In this document: positions 44,735 through 55,440 of the stretch, in pieces
Numbering within the stretch: position 1 is the first letter of the stretch
Layout of the letters: each line of letters starts with the position of its first letter
From: Neoechinorhynchus agilis
Lineage: Eukaryota; Acanthocephala
NCBI GenBank assembly: GCA_051530055.1
Contig: CM121343.1
Span: 7,626,001 to 7,690,000, forward strand
DNA: 64,000 nt
Reading direction: 5' to 3'
The notes under the pieces: model-generated
What the model saw: the letters and a program-made list of their open reading frames with translations, nothing else
What the model was told of the DNA's origin: nothing
Database searches by the model: none
Made by a program: the position numbers and the translations under genes

Positions 44735-46310
44735 ATTTAAACTACTATTTCGTTCTAACACCAACGAATTGATAGGCTTCTCACAATTGCAATTCAAGTC
44801 TTCTTCTTTTTTATGTGTGATTGTGTTTCGTAAAGTAAATGTGGGCGTGGTGTCTCTATTAAGCACGGTACACGACTCAGTCAAATTTAGTCTTTTCTCG
44901 CTTTCTTTGAAATGTTTGAGAATCGTTGGAATTCATCATTCGCTGTAATATCTGAAAGTTCCAGTTTTTTACGATCGATACGTCTTCCTCTACAAATTCG
45001 CCTGTCAACAAAGATGGTTGTGAATTCGACTGTCTGATGCACGGTCTCTAGAATCGTCTAATGTTAAAAACTACTTCTCATTTTCATATATGTATATACG
45101 GTAAAAACTCAACCGGATTTTGAATCTCTGTTACTTTGTCATATATTGACGGTGGTGATGATAATTACAGCCTTTTCGTTGATGGCCTTCTTGTGGCATT
45201 TTACGCCTCCATGCGACTGCGCTCGTATGTGTGCTGCTGCTGCTGCCGTCTTGGCAATGTTAGAGATGGCGACGTTCGGAGGAAGCAAACCCTTTTTGTT
45301 CCTCGGTGTTACAACTAACAATGAGATGACGTTTAGTCTAGACTTGTGGCTCTCAAAACTAGTCTCAAATGCAAAATTGAGCTCATTTACGACCAAATTT
45401 CGATTTTGTTGCATCCACCAACCAATCCTTTTATCTTCGCTCGATTTATCAGTCAGGTAACCGTCTTGAACTTCAATAAACACAATCTCATGGACACATT
45501 TCATGGTCTGATGTAGCAAAAAGTCAACAAACCTATACTTCTTTGAGTTTGTTGTGCAATAATGAAGGATCAATCCTTAGACGAAAATTCAAGCTCTATG
45601 ACAGTACAAAAATTATTTCGGAAGCATCTTTAATCAAAGAAAAGAGCCACAAACCAAAACTATTAAAAACTATAATTAATACTTCGCTATAAACAAACGG
45701 CATTGAAAATGTATCTCGCACTTCTGTAACCTATGGAAATCTTTGCTTTGAAAAATCCCGGGCAACAGCAAATAGGATTCGACATGTCTTATTAATCAAA
45801 TTAAAATATCTCAAGTCAAAGATTTGCAGTTATGGGAACTGTCAACACCATCGAGACCGCTAAAATTTTGTTTTGTCAGACTCGTTAATTTTTTCGCGAA
45901 CCATTTAAGAGTAAGTCGTCGCATTTAAATGTAGGATCTGCCATCAGCGCTAAGAAACAACAAAGAATTGTATTACCATGGCACATTCCTGAAGCCAAGT
46001 AATCGTATAGTGAGATTCTTGCTTGGCACTTTAAAACATTGATAGTCAGAATTTCAATATTTTACTTGGTGATATAGAGATTAGTTTATTGATTACACAA
46101 TATTTCGTTCGTATCGTCACAATTTTTCAGATCTAAAAGGTAGATCTTGAAACGTCCGACGAGACGGACGAAATATTGTGTGAAAGGGAATAATCCATGA
46201 ACAACTTCCTAACGTCAAAATGGTAATGTCGGTACTCGTCCTCGTCATGAGCATTGGTTTTTATTAGTCTAACGATCACCCACACCCAACAACACCGCTG
46301 CACGTTTTTA
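44735..46310. other. Intergenic; one unrecognised ORF
   Basis: A minus-strand frame (45573-45139, 144 codons) contains HQTMKCVHEIVFIEVQDG and an alanine run from a GCA repeat, with an opposite plus-strand frame at 45146-45460. No family recognised, and neither has clear splice sites. Confidence 0.3.
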
Positions 46311-46600
46311 GGGCCCAGTGGCCGTGTGGTGTGCGCGTTCATAATGCGCTTGGTATTTCGCTGGTTCAACACCACCGGTCGCTGGGTTCCACGGGTGTTG
46401 TGCGAGGCTGCTGGAAGGGTTGGGGTCAGGTTTGAGATCGCCAATCGGCCCCAAAGGGGGTTGGCCCTGTTCCTTCGAGTGCGGCTGAGCGCTTCCATTG
46501 TGTGCAAGTTAGCCGAAAGGCTCTCAAAAAGGAATATAGCCGAAGCTATCAAAGAAGATGTCGCAAGACCAATGAATGTATGTGAGTGACGACGTCACTC
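46311..46600 (+). mobile_element. tRNA-derived SINE, copy A
   Basis: Head with an A-box-like GTGGCCGTGTGGTG (46318-46331) and B-box GGTTCAACACC (46363-46373), followed by a body shared with 50303-50580 (GGTCGCTGGGTTCCACGGG, TTGTGCGAGGCTGCTGGAAG, GGTTGGGGTCAGGTTTGAGA). The tail has AGCCGAAAGGCTC. Confidence 0.8.
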
Positions 46601-46802
46601 ATGCGATCGATGATTACTACAACTTCTCCCCCACTAATCTTCCGAGAGATTGGACTGGTCTCCTTCGTACACGATAGCTTCTTCTGCGAGGCTCTACGGG
46701 CACCTGATGAGGATCAACTGTATCTAAGTGTTCTTCAACATTTAGTAGCTCTTCTTTATCTTCCACGGTTGTCTATTCTTCACAAATCTCCTGCTTATTA
46801 GT

Positions 46803-47455
46803 AAACCGTTCTCCTAAGCAGGTAGTTGTGAAGAATTGGTTAAGATCAAATGTGGAGGAATAACAGAGATCGACGTCGCAATCATTATATATGAAGTCTT
46901 GAAAGCTCTTCAATACCTACACCAGCAATATTACATCCATCGGTTTGTGTGTACTTTTGAACCCGTTCTTGTGCTACAAAACATCTTCATGTCCAGTGCC
47001 GTCACAAGTGCTAATGTACTCATTCAACCATCCGACGGCTCCAAACGCCACCACCGAGTACTCCTCGATGGTCTGGAACATGCCATTAGTCAAGTGAAAG
47101 CGGATCGAGTACTGCCCGTCATATTCGACTTCAGCGAATCTCTTGCGCCTACACTCGCCTACGCTAGTCCGGAACTAATATCTCAGAGCGTCGGATACTG
47201 CACACAGACGGACATCTACAGTCTTGGCGTTCTCGCTTGTGAACTTTCAAATGGCGTGAATCCGTTCGATAAAATGGACCTGACTCAAATGCTCCTTCAA
47301 AAGATGTGCGGTCATTCTCCGATGCTCTGGGACAAATCGTGCTTATCAAAAAGTAACAATTTGAGGCCGACTCAAATGCTCCTTCAAAAGATGTGCGGTC
47401 ATTCTCCGATGCTCTGGGACAAATCGTGCTTATCAAAAAGTAACAATTTGAGGCC
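46803..47455 (+). pseudogene. Partial duplicate of STRAD (two exons) with an internal tandem repeat
   Basis: 46803-47368 reads identical to 56230-56795: part of one intron, exon (GSCEELVKIKCGG-type start, then EIDVAIIIYEVLKALQYLHQ), the 54-bp intron, the next exon (IYSLGVLACELSNGVNPFDK) and the start of the following intron. An 87-bp segment is then repeated (47282-47368, 47369-47455). No first or last exons accompany it. Because introns are kept, this is a DNA-level copy, not a processed one. It cannot encode a full pseudokinase. Confidence 0.9.
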
Positions 47456-47639
47456 CTCCACGTCCTATCTCTTCCTTATCACATCCCCAAGCATTCGAAT
47501 CTGTCTATCCGCTATGCCGGGCCCGAAGCTACCAATATCGTTACCCTCCTTCCATTTCTCCTCTCTTGGCGAACGGATCGACGAATTTTTATCGTGATAA
47601 TCCTTTTGCTTTCGCATTTTCGATCTGATCGTTCGCTCT

Positions 47640-48215
47640 AATGATGCTTAGAAATTGTCTAATTTCGTCGTGATGCTTCTTCCCATCATTAATATTCTAA
47701 TGGACAACGATTCGTAGTAACTTGTGGAGTGTTCCGGTAACTCAACATAAATCTTTGTTGTGCTTTTGATCGATCCGTGCTCGGGATTAAGAGGGCTCTT
47801 ATTTTCAGAGTGTAAATAAAACGTTTCGCGAGCCTATTGGTCTTCGGATGGTATGGCGAGCTCCTCACATGCTCTATACCATTATTTTGACAGAACTTCT
47901 TGAACTAAGATGAAATAAACTATGGGCTGTTGTCGGTGACTATTTTCTCCGGAACATCCCATCGTGCGAAAGCCTGCCGCCGTAAACATGCGATCGTCGT
48001 GGAAGCGTTGAAACCCGAACTCGATGACCAAACCTCCGGATATTTGGAATATGCGCCTACGGCCACCAGATACATTTTATTCTAAACTGGACCGGCCAAT
48101 TCGACATGGATGCGTTTCCAGGGTCCAGAAGGCAAGTCCCAACTAATCAAAGGCACCTCCTGAATCTTGGGTCGTAATGCTTGACATTTCCCACACGTCT
48201 TAACCTCGTGCCTAC
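47640..48215 (-). mobile_element. LTR-retroelement integrase fragment (fossil)
   Basis: Minus-strand reading contains a zinc-binding remnant and typical Ty3/gypsy integrase landmarks (GPWKRIHVELAGP, MYLVAVGAYSKYPEV, HVRSSPYHPKTN). No LTRs were found. Broken and partial. Confidence 0.65.
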
Positions 48216-49199
48216 CAGCAATCAGAAAGATCGGATATCATTGGCAAATGCAATATTTAACGCGCTCAAGGTTTTGTTCAAAAACAAACTCGAATAAGAG
48301 AGATCAATTTGAAAACGATCATTTCCCGTTGAATTTGACCTTTGTTCCGTGTCACCCTCGTCGCTTGAAGGATTTGATATAAAGGTTACGTTCATGTCTC
48401 TTATTGGTCTCGTCGATATACCACGACGTCTTCTCAAATTCATCAAAATAACCTTTCTCTCAAAATCTTCGGTATTAGAATTAATAACATTATGGTCTTC
48501 TAACCGAGTCACCAAATTTATCCACGAACATTTGGACTTGCTCCATCGAGCGAAACTCAGGTTTGATGGCGGAGAGCACAATGGCATTTAGGACCACAAC
48601 AAAGCAGGTACTATCGTTCATGAGCAATTCCTTGGAAAATTATGGGAAATTGAGTATATTGGCGTGAAGGAACCTTGTCTCTGGGTGATCCTTTGTCATC
48701 GTAGTTATCTTCGATAAAATCATATCATTTATTGACGGATACTGATTGGTCCAAAAGAAACACATGAACCGGCTGTCTTCTCAACAGTGTTCGAAAAAAT
48801 CATCCTCTCGCTCAACATAACTCTCCAAGTCCTTGTTGTGGTCAGTCGTCTCTTTAACTGTCATTTAATCTTTGTCGGCGAATGTTACCGAGCGCGTTAT
48901 AATTCGTGCTATTGAGAAGTACATTTGTTCGATCAATCTCCCTTTGTACAAGCTCCCTAACCGCTTCTTCCATTGGATCACTCGTTGCCAGTCAATTTTT
49001 TTCTCTCTTAGCAAATGCGCCATGCACATACGAAAGCAAAATCTTCGGAAGAAATCTCACTGGAAATAACCGATGACGTCACTTAAAATATTTTCTTGTG
49101 CTTCGTCCAATCGGTTGTAATTGTGTCCTTGTCAAACGCACCTTTGGATCTTCGAGTCATTTTACCCTTTGAATGGAATCCATTTATAGGAACTATTGG
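48216..49199. other. No supported gene
   Basis: A minus-strand frame (48587-48222) is hydrophilic and could be an upstream piece of the same LTR fossil. Nothing firm. Confidence 0.3.
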
Positions 49200-49460
49200 A
49201 GAGGAAGGTACGAAAATATAGGGATTCAGCAAGGGCCCACTATTTTGTCCCCTTCGGAGTAGAGACGTATGGAGTGCTTGGCAGCTCGGCACTCTACTCC
49301 AGGATCTCTCGAAGAAATTGAGGGAAACGACCGGCGATGCACGAGCAGGACAAAATATCTCGCTCGCAGTACAACGAGGCAATATTGTTAGCGTGATAGC
49401 TTCAGTCGAGGATGGAGAGAAACTCCAATTTTGCGGACGGCGGTGATTGCACGTTTTGTA
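49200..49460 (+). mobile_element. LINE 3'-end fragment, same family as 16455-17822
   Basis: Encodes the extreme C-terminus (matching TLLQDLSKKLRETTGDARAG and the QNISLAV stretch) and ends with TTTTGCGGACGGCGGTGATT and GCACGTTTTGTAC, the same 3' end as the copy at 16.455 kb. Only about 260 bp, so strongly 5'-truncated. Confidence 0.8.
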
Positions 49461-50302
49461 CTTTAACAGATAAAATTTAATAATTTGCGATAAAGGTGAC
49501 GGATCACTTTAATCTCCATATCTAAACAAAGTACCATGAAATGACAAGCTATTCTTAAAAGATATAGAAAAGACTGAACGAACGGGTAGGTTTGGTGGAC
49601 ATATTGGTCGTGCCAATGACTCTAATATCAAACGGTTTGCTCAATTAGGCGAGTTAAATCAAGATTTTCTGTTTACCGTTAGATAGAGACTTCCACTGTT
49701 CCATTACGCAGATCTCAAGTTGGTGCCAAAGACTTCCTGCAAACAACTCCATCAACCCAGTCGTTCCTGTCGATTTCCCTACGATGAAAGTACACTTAAT
49801 ACCGATGAGTGATTCAGTCGCAACTACTTAAATCCTATAAACATCATTGCGATTGCCTAGAATCGAGTTCACAATAAGACCGGAACAATGACTGCAGCAG
49901 GATGAAAACTATCTAACGGTAATGTAAAGACGGATCGTGTCTGATTTCTCATCTTCCCTTTTGTCTTCAGGAATGTCGATTTCAAGGATAAGCTTCTGTC
50001 TGTGTCGCTCTCTCGGCCAGGTTGATGATATCATTTTAATTTCATACAAAATCCAAGAAATTTAAGCGGTCTGGGACCTCATTTAACGGATCCCAGCATC
50101 TTACTTTTGACTTAATAAAGAAGATGGTCAAGGACTCAAACTGGAGAAATTCCTTTTTCCCAAAGTAAAGAACATAGATAAAAATATTGCATCTTAACTT
50201 TAATCAATTTTATTGCCGGTCTTAGCGAATTTTTGCCCTTTGAGTTACTAAAAAAACAAGGCAAATGAGTATTTACACTCAGTGGTTTAGTTAATCGTAG
50301 AT
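49461..50302. other. No supported feature
   Basis: Unique sequence without recognisable gene or repeat. Confidence 0.4.
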
Positions 50303-50580
50303 TTAAAGCCGAGTGGTGTGCGCGTTCAAAATGCGCTCGATTGGTCGCTGGTTCAAGTCCACTGGTCGCTGGGTTCCACGGGTGTTGTGCGAGGCTGCTG
50401 GAAGGGTTGGGGTCAGGTTTGAGATCGCCCATCGGCCCCAAAAGAGGGTTGATCCTGTCCCTTGAATGGGGTTGAGCGCCTCCGATGTGTGTGAGTTAGC
50501 CAAGAGGCTCCCAAAAGATAAGTAGCCGAAAGGCTCCCAAAGACATGCCGTGAGGCCCTGAGTGTATGCGATTTCTAACG
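50303..50580 (+). mobile_element. tRNA-derived SINE, copy B
   Basis: A-box-like AGCCGAGTGGTGTG (50307-50320) and a good B-box GGTTCAAGTCC (50350-50360), then the same body as copy A. The tail contains two related pieces (CCAAGAGGCTCCCAAAAGA, GTAGCCGAAAGGCTCCCAAA). Confidence 0.85.
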
Positions 50581-51017
50581 TCGTAAACACTTGCAAACTA
50601 CCTTGATAAAGGCGTACAAGATTGTGCCGGAATATCGAATTTTAAAAAATAAAATCATTTTATTTCTACGCCAGAAAACAACCCAAATAAAAAATCGTAG
50701 ATTTAATGGTTTCAATGCATTGTTTTTGTTTTACATTTATATCTGCTGGCGTTTATTGAAACCCTGTCCTTCCATATTAAACACGGTCTCGCCATAAATC
50801 GGCATATCCAATCGTGGCTGAGTCACACCAATTCTCAAGTCTCGTTCTTCACACTGCAATAATTTTTGACTCATTCTTGGACTTCTCTCTTTGGAATAAT
50901 GTATCCTCTGGGATCGAAAATGTTATCGATTTATCCTTACTTTATCGTCCATGACCACCAAAGCAACTTCATTTCCACTTCAATGTACCTAAATCCAAAA
51001 TCCCCTTCCCCATCGTA
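50581..51017. other. No supported feature
   Basis: AT-rich, nothing recognised. Confidence 0.4.
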
Positions 51018-51115
51018 ATAATAACATGTTTATTTGTTAATTAACAAAGAAAAGGACCCATGTATCTTTGGGTCCTCATAAACACTCGAATCCGCAGGAG
51101 GGGTCCTCATGAAAA
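51018..51115 (-). mobile_element. LINE 3' tail, inverted relative to the next LINE
   Basis: Minus-strand 3' end with hairpin GGACCC (51054-51059) and GGGTCCTC (51070-51077), preceded by an AACATGTTATTATTA-type tail. A second partial tail (GGTCCTCATGAAAACTCG) follows at 51104. Confidence 0.7.
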
Positions 51116-53280
51116 CTCGAATTTGCAGGAGATTGATTTCGGTACTTTTTTAAGATTCGTGCAGAGACTATAAGATTTTTTCTTAGGTAAGTTGACTATG
51201 TTTGGTAAAATTGTTTTTGGTCTGTTAGTTGGTTTTAGTTTATGAAGCCTTCTCCCAAAACTGGATGAGGTATCACTCATTTCACCTACTTCGAAAGCCG
51301 ACGTAATCATCCTAACAGAAACATCGCTTACTTCCGTCAATTGCAATTCAGCCATCTTTTCCGGGTACTCTTCCATACGTACCGTGAGGACCGTCCAGGA
51401 TGGGAGAATCTCAATCTACGTATGGCAATCACTAACATGCTCTTCATCTCTCATAGATTCTATGTAAAAACCCAATCCAGAATTCATCGCCGTCCATTTC
51501 TCAGCTCCTCTAAGAAATAGTCTTAAAGAATTCACAATTGCTGGCGTCTACCGCCCTTCTGCCTCTCGTCCTGAGCACTCTTTACGTCAATTTGACTCAT
51601 ATTAAAACTCATTCAAAATAAAACATCTAAAGTCCATCGCAATAACTCTCCAGACTCTCCCTGTTTACAAAAAGAACTTACTAACAAAATACTTATCGCC
51701 AGCAAACACTTCCTTTCCTCTAAAATTCGATCAGGTGGCAACTCAACATGGTGGCGGGCCGTCAAGGACTCTCTTGGCCTATGCCACCCGGATCCTTTCC
51801 TTAATTTGTTCTCCACTGAATTAAAACAGGTTCTAGATTCCTTTAATCAGAACCACTGCCCTGAGTCAATTTACAATCACTTCTCATCTTTCATGCCCAC
51901 ACTTGAAACTTTTGTCAACTCTTCAATACTCCCCTTAGTTTCGTCATATGAAGTCCTACAACATCTCATAAAATTACCTAAAAATTTGTCTCTGAATCCG
52001 AAATTCCAAACTGGGTTCCTCTTACCCTCATTGTAAATTGCAGCTTTTTACAAGGCATCAATCCTTCATGCCTGAAAACTGCTAAAATGATTCCTCTTAC
52101 GAAAAATGGACATCTGATTTTCCTCGAATCATTCCGTCCAATATCCATTCTGCCCGCTCTTTCAGAAATTATCGAAAAATGGTTTAAAACTCGCCTTCCT
52201 CCACTTCAACAAATTATCGCCCCTACAATTCGGCTTCGGACGTAAATTTTCGGCAATCGATGTCCTGCTTTGCATTTGTGACACGCTCCTGTGCAACCAG
52301 GACAATAATCCCTCCCACGTCACACGTGTCCTTCAACTGGACTTATCTAAAGTTTTGGACCCAGTTGACCATTCATTCCTTCTCCGGGCCTGCTCCAATT
52401 TTGGTCTCAACTTGTGCCAGATCCGCTGGCTCAAATCTTATCTTCACAATCGCAAACAATAAATTCACTGCCGTTCTACCTTTTATATCAGCCTATCCCT
52501 CACCGAAGGCGTACCTCAAGGTGCTGTGCTGTCACCACTTCTCTTTAGCATTTTATAAACAACCTCAAATCTCTCTCCTCTTACTCTAAACTCTTCTTAG
52601 ACGCCGACAATATCACCCTCACCAACCCACCTCTCCCTTTCTTTAACCTCTAAAGAAATCACACACAAAAGATTTCTGCAACAATCACAAACTCCACGCT
52701 TCCAAGTGACACAAACGAGTCACCTTCCTCAGAATTCTGGGTATTACACTTTCCCCAAACGCAATACCCTTAAAATTTATCTCCTCAAACGCCTCCGCAA
52801 TTTAGGGGTTCTTTCACCCGATCTATCCAAATTTTACTACAGCTTTATTTTGCCCTCCTGCACCTGCGGTTATACCGTCTTTTGCAACCTATCCAAATCT
52901 CAAATCCGTCGTCTTGAAATTCTTCATAAAAGAGCATCCAAAATTTGCACAGCTGATTTCGCCCTCTCGCCGAATGCCTTGATACTATTTTCATAAAACA
53001 ATCAAAACGCCTCTCAACCCTACGACCACAATTTATTCTTTTCACACGAGCACAACACTCGTAATCCTAATTCGTTTCACCCTCCTTCGACCTCGCACCT
53101 CCATTTATCTACGCTCCTTTTTTCACGCTGCCTAATCTTCTCGGATATCAGAACCTGAAATGATTCCGAGGAAAGACCAACCTCACAAGCGCTCCTACAA
53201 ACAATAACCACCAACTTACCAACCCGAACGGACCCGTCATCCGCTCTAAAATAGACATCCACATTTAAGAAACATCACTT
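51116..53280 (+). mobile_element. Jockey/CR1-like LINE copy, heavily decayed
   Basis: Same family as 37925-40106: linker to RT near 51600-51850, an RT region with LDLSK-type and GVPQGAVLSPLLFS-type blocks split over frames around 52330-52550, and the C-terminal block with YSFILPSCTCGYTVFCNLSK at 52840-52900. Many frame changes and an internal deletion make it older than the 38-40 kb copy. Confidence 0.75.
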
Positions 53281-54115
53281 TTGCAACGTGTTCAAATCAC
53301 AAATTCGTAGCCTTTAAACGTTTCATAGAAGATCCTCTAAAATTTGAACAGTTGATTTTCCCCTGCTCACCGACATACGATAACGGGTCGAATTTTTAAT
53401 CCCTTTGTTTGTGGCCTGCATTTCCCAATGATCAAAATGTATTCTACTCGACATAATTTATCTAATTTCGCGAATCGCCACTAATAATAATGATCATGAC
53501 AGCCATTGAACATCTACAGTACAAGACGTTCAATATTATAAACGAATGTACAACTTTCGATGGGATGAAAGCGCTCCTATGTTAACCGACAGTAGAAAAG
53601 TGGTGCGGGATTTTCGTATTGCAGTCACCATTCGATTTGAATTTTGAGATTACTGCATGTTGAGCTTTTTAGTGCCTCTTCTCAATAAGGAACTGCTAAT
53701 CAATTCGCACCCTCCCACCGTGAATATTGTCAACTTACTTTTGAGTATGCAACAGTGATAATTTTGTTCATAATCTCCAATAGGGCCTGTGCCAGAGTAG
53801 AAATTGAAACTTTACGGTAGAAGCGACTGATGAGCAATAGTCCTGCATGTTGTTTATTGCAGGGCACATTTAGGTGATTCGTATTTTTGTGAATTAAGAT
53901 TAAAGTAGTGCAAAATGATCGTCCTTAGAAGCCCTGATGGATGTGCAAAGGTACGAGAGCCTAGCTTGATTCCGTCGAGTGTTCCGGTTTCTTCGTAGTT
54001 TTAGAATACAAAGTCGCCCAATGATTCATGTATCTTATCGATGATAACGAAAAATACAAATTATTGTTAAGACATCTAACGCTCATTATACCAACGACCA
54101 TTTTTGCGCGATGGA
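53281..54115. other. No supported feature
   Basis: Unique sequence downstream of the minus-strand gene pair at 54-55 kb. Confidence 0.4.
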
Positions 54116-54502
54116 TTAGGAATATTTGGCGATTCCTTGGTTTAAATACAAGGCTCTGTTACCGATGATGACAAAGGACGGGCGATGTAGAGCGGCTCGT
54201 GAATCGTCGACTTGTTTGCTCCAGAAATGAACAGTATTGATGGGTTCAAAATCGGCAAAGAGTTTGTAAATCCCATAAACCGAGATAATAAAAGCGAACA
54301 GTGCAATAGCAAAGATCTTCGATGGCATGGATGTTACAAACGACGCAAAGTCCGGGACCTGATCGAGATTATGTGAACTCCAACCTGTTGGAACGTTCTG
54401 TTGTCTTGAGATAGCGTTCCATTTCATTGCCAAGTAGGCTGCATATGCAAGAGCAATGAGTCCAAGCATGACGCTTAATTTGTTCAATGGCTCTAAGCGC
54501 AT
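54116..54502 (-). CDS. Unknown protein with two membrane spans, downstream of GrpE
   Basis: ATG at 54502 directly follows a strong acceptor (TTTCTTACTTCAG), giving 128 residues. It opens MRLEPLNKLSVMLGLIALAY with a first hydrophobic span; a second follows (IFAIALFAFIISVYGIYKLF), then a hydrophilic tail. I do not recognise the family. The GrpE stop is 52 bp upstream on the same strand, so the two may be co-transcribed. An upstream ATG (54562) overlapping the GrpE stop is in frame but would make the acceptor part of the coding region; the AG-abutting start seems likelier. Confidence 0.6.
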   Translation of the reverse strand: MRLEPLNKLSVMLGLIALAYAAYLAMKWNAISRQQNVPTGWSSHNLDQVPDFASFVTSMPSKIFAIALFAFIISVYGIYKLFADFEPINTVHFWSKQVDDSRAALHRPSFVIIGNRALYLNQGIAKYS

Positions 54503-54515
54503 CTGAAGTAAGAAA
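54503..54515 (-). promoter_or_regulatory. 3' splice acceptor abutting a start codon (candidate trans-splice site)
   Basis: TTTCTTACTTCAG ends exactly at the ATG of the two-span protein, 52 bp after the GrpE stop. Too little room exists for an ordinary 5' UTR exon and intron between the genes, so a spliced-leader site is the simplest reading. Inference. Confidence 0.55.
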
Positions 54516-54554
54516 TCAATATTAAATATGGAAAAGATTTTTGCTTCTCTCGAA

Positions 54555-55208
54555 TCAATCATCACAAACAACGCCAACCTTCGTGGCCCTGATTACACGA
54601 TCCTTAAGAATGTAGCCCTTTTGAACGACATCAAACACTGAACCAGGTTCAAGGTCTCGAGATCCTTTCGGTACCTGAAAAACAGCTTCGTGCACCGACG
54701 GATCAAATGAGTCACCCGAATTCACCAAAATCTCTTCGAGACCAGTCCTTCGAAAAACGGCTTTTAGGTCGGCATTTATGGTCTCTAGACCGGTAAACAA
54801 ATCCATCAACGGTTTATTACGTTCCAAGTCCTCGGATTTTACGTTCTTTATTGCTAAACCAAGATTATCCGCCACGCTCAATAGATCCTTGCATAGCGAC
54901 TGTACACCGAACTGTTTAGCTTCATTTATTTGGCGGTGGAGGCGCGATCGCGTATTTTCAGCTTCGGCTAAAGCTCTTAAATACTTATCATGCCATTCAC
55001 TGCGCTCCACTTCCAGCCTTTTATTTTTACTCTCCAGCTCTTCAAATCGAGCGTCTTCGGCCTTTATTTTCGCATCGTCCACATCAACCGATGACGATGT
55101 GGCGCTGTCTATAGCACCTTCATTTACTGTAGACAGCGATCGAAATACGGATCGACGCAAAACTCGACCAACAACGTTCTGACATAAATTCATTTTAGAT
55201 GCGATCAT
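54555..55208 (-). CDS. GRPEL1: Mitochondrial GrpE (mtHsp70 nucleotide-exchange factor)
   Basis: 217 residues in one exon from ATG 55208 (a second ATG at 55193 is also possible). A basic, Ser/Arg-rich presequence (NLCQNVVGRVLRRSVFRSLS) is followed by the long dimeric helix (KIKAEDARFEELESKNKRLE, YLRALAEAENTRSRLHRQIN). The be-sheet part carries GDSFDPSVHEAVFQVP and GYILKDRVIRATKVGVV, both standard GrpE motifs. It releases ADP from mitochondrial Hsp70 during import and folding. An acceptor-like TTTTGCAG lies about 55 nt upstream of the ATG. Divergent to STRAD across 232 bp. Confidence 0.94.
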   Translation of the reverse strand: MIASKMNLCQNVVGRVLRRSVFRSLSTVNEGAIDSATSSSVDVDDAKIKAEDARFEELESKNKRLEVERSEWHDKYLRALAEAENTRSRLHRQINEAKQFGVQSLCKDLLSVADNLGLAIKNVKSEDLERNKPLMDLFTGLETINADLKAVFRRTGLEEILVNSGDSFDPSVHEAVFQVPKGSRDLEPGSVFDVVQKGYILKDRVIRATKVGVVCDD

Positions 55209-55440
55209 CCCGCTTCTTTTTTGGCCAAAGGACTGGATTGACACGGAAGAATCTGCAAAATTCAAAATGTTTACACCCCCTCGAGTCTAGTAGCGCAGTA
55301 GTCATTCGTGGGGCGCGTGTGTGCATGTACAACGAAATTGTCTTCATCGCTACTCGTCTTCTTATGTCTAGAGGAAGAGTTCGATCCTGGCATTAAGATC
55401 GACAATAGACTCTCTGGTCGATAGTTCATCATATTTTAGT
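55209..55440. promoter_or_regulatory. Divergent promoter, GRPEL1 / STRAD
   Basis: 232 bp separate the start codons of the two genes. No TATA box is obvious. If a spliced leader is added at the AG just before each start, the true promoters may lie slightly further out. Confidence 0.4.

Noticed and set aside
45139-45573. 144-codon minus ORF as a host gene
   Set aside because: No family recognised, and overlapped by an equally long plus-strand ORF; kept only as a note in the intergenic entry.
46803-47455. Second functional STRAD gene
   Set aside because: Only two exons are present, with no N- or C-terminal exons, and an 87-bp tandem repeat runs through the exon end.
50307-50360. Functional tRNA gene
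   Set aside because: A and B boxes are present, but the acceptor and anticodon stems do not pair and the sequence continues into a shared SINE body.
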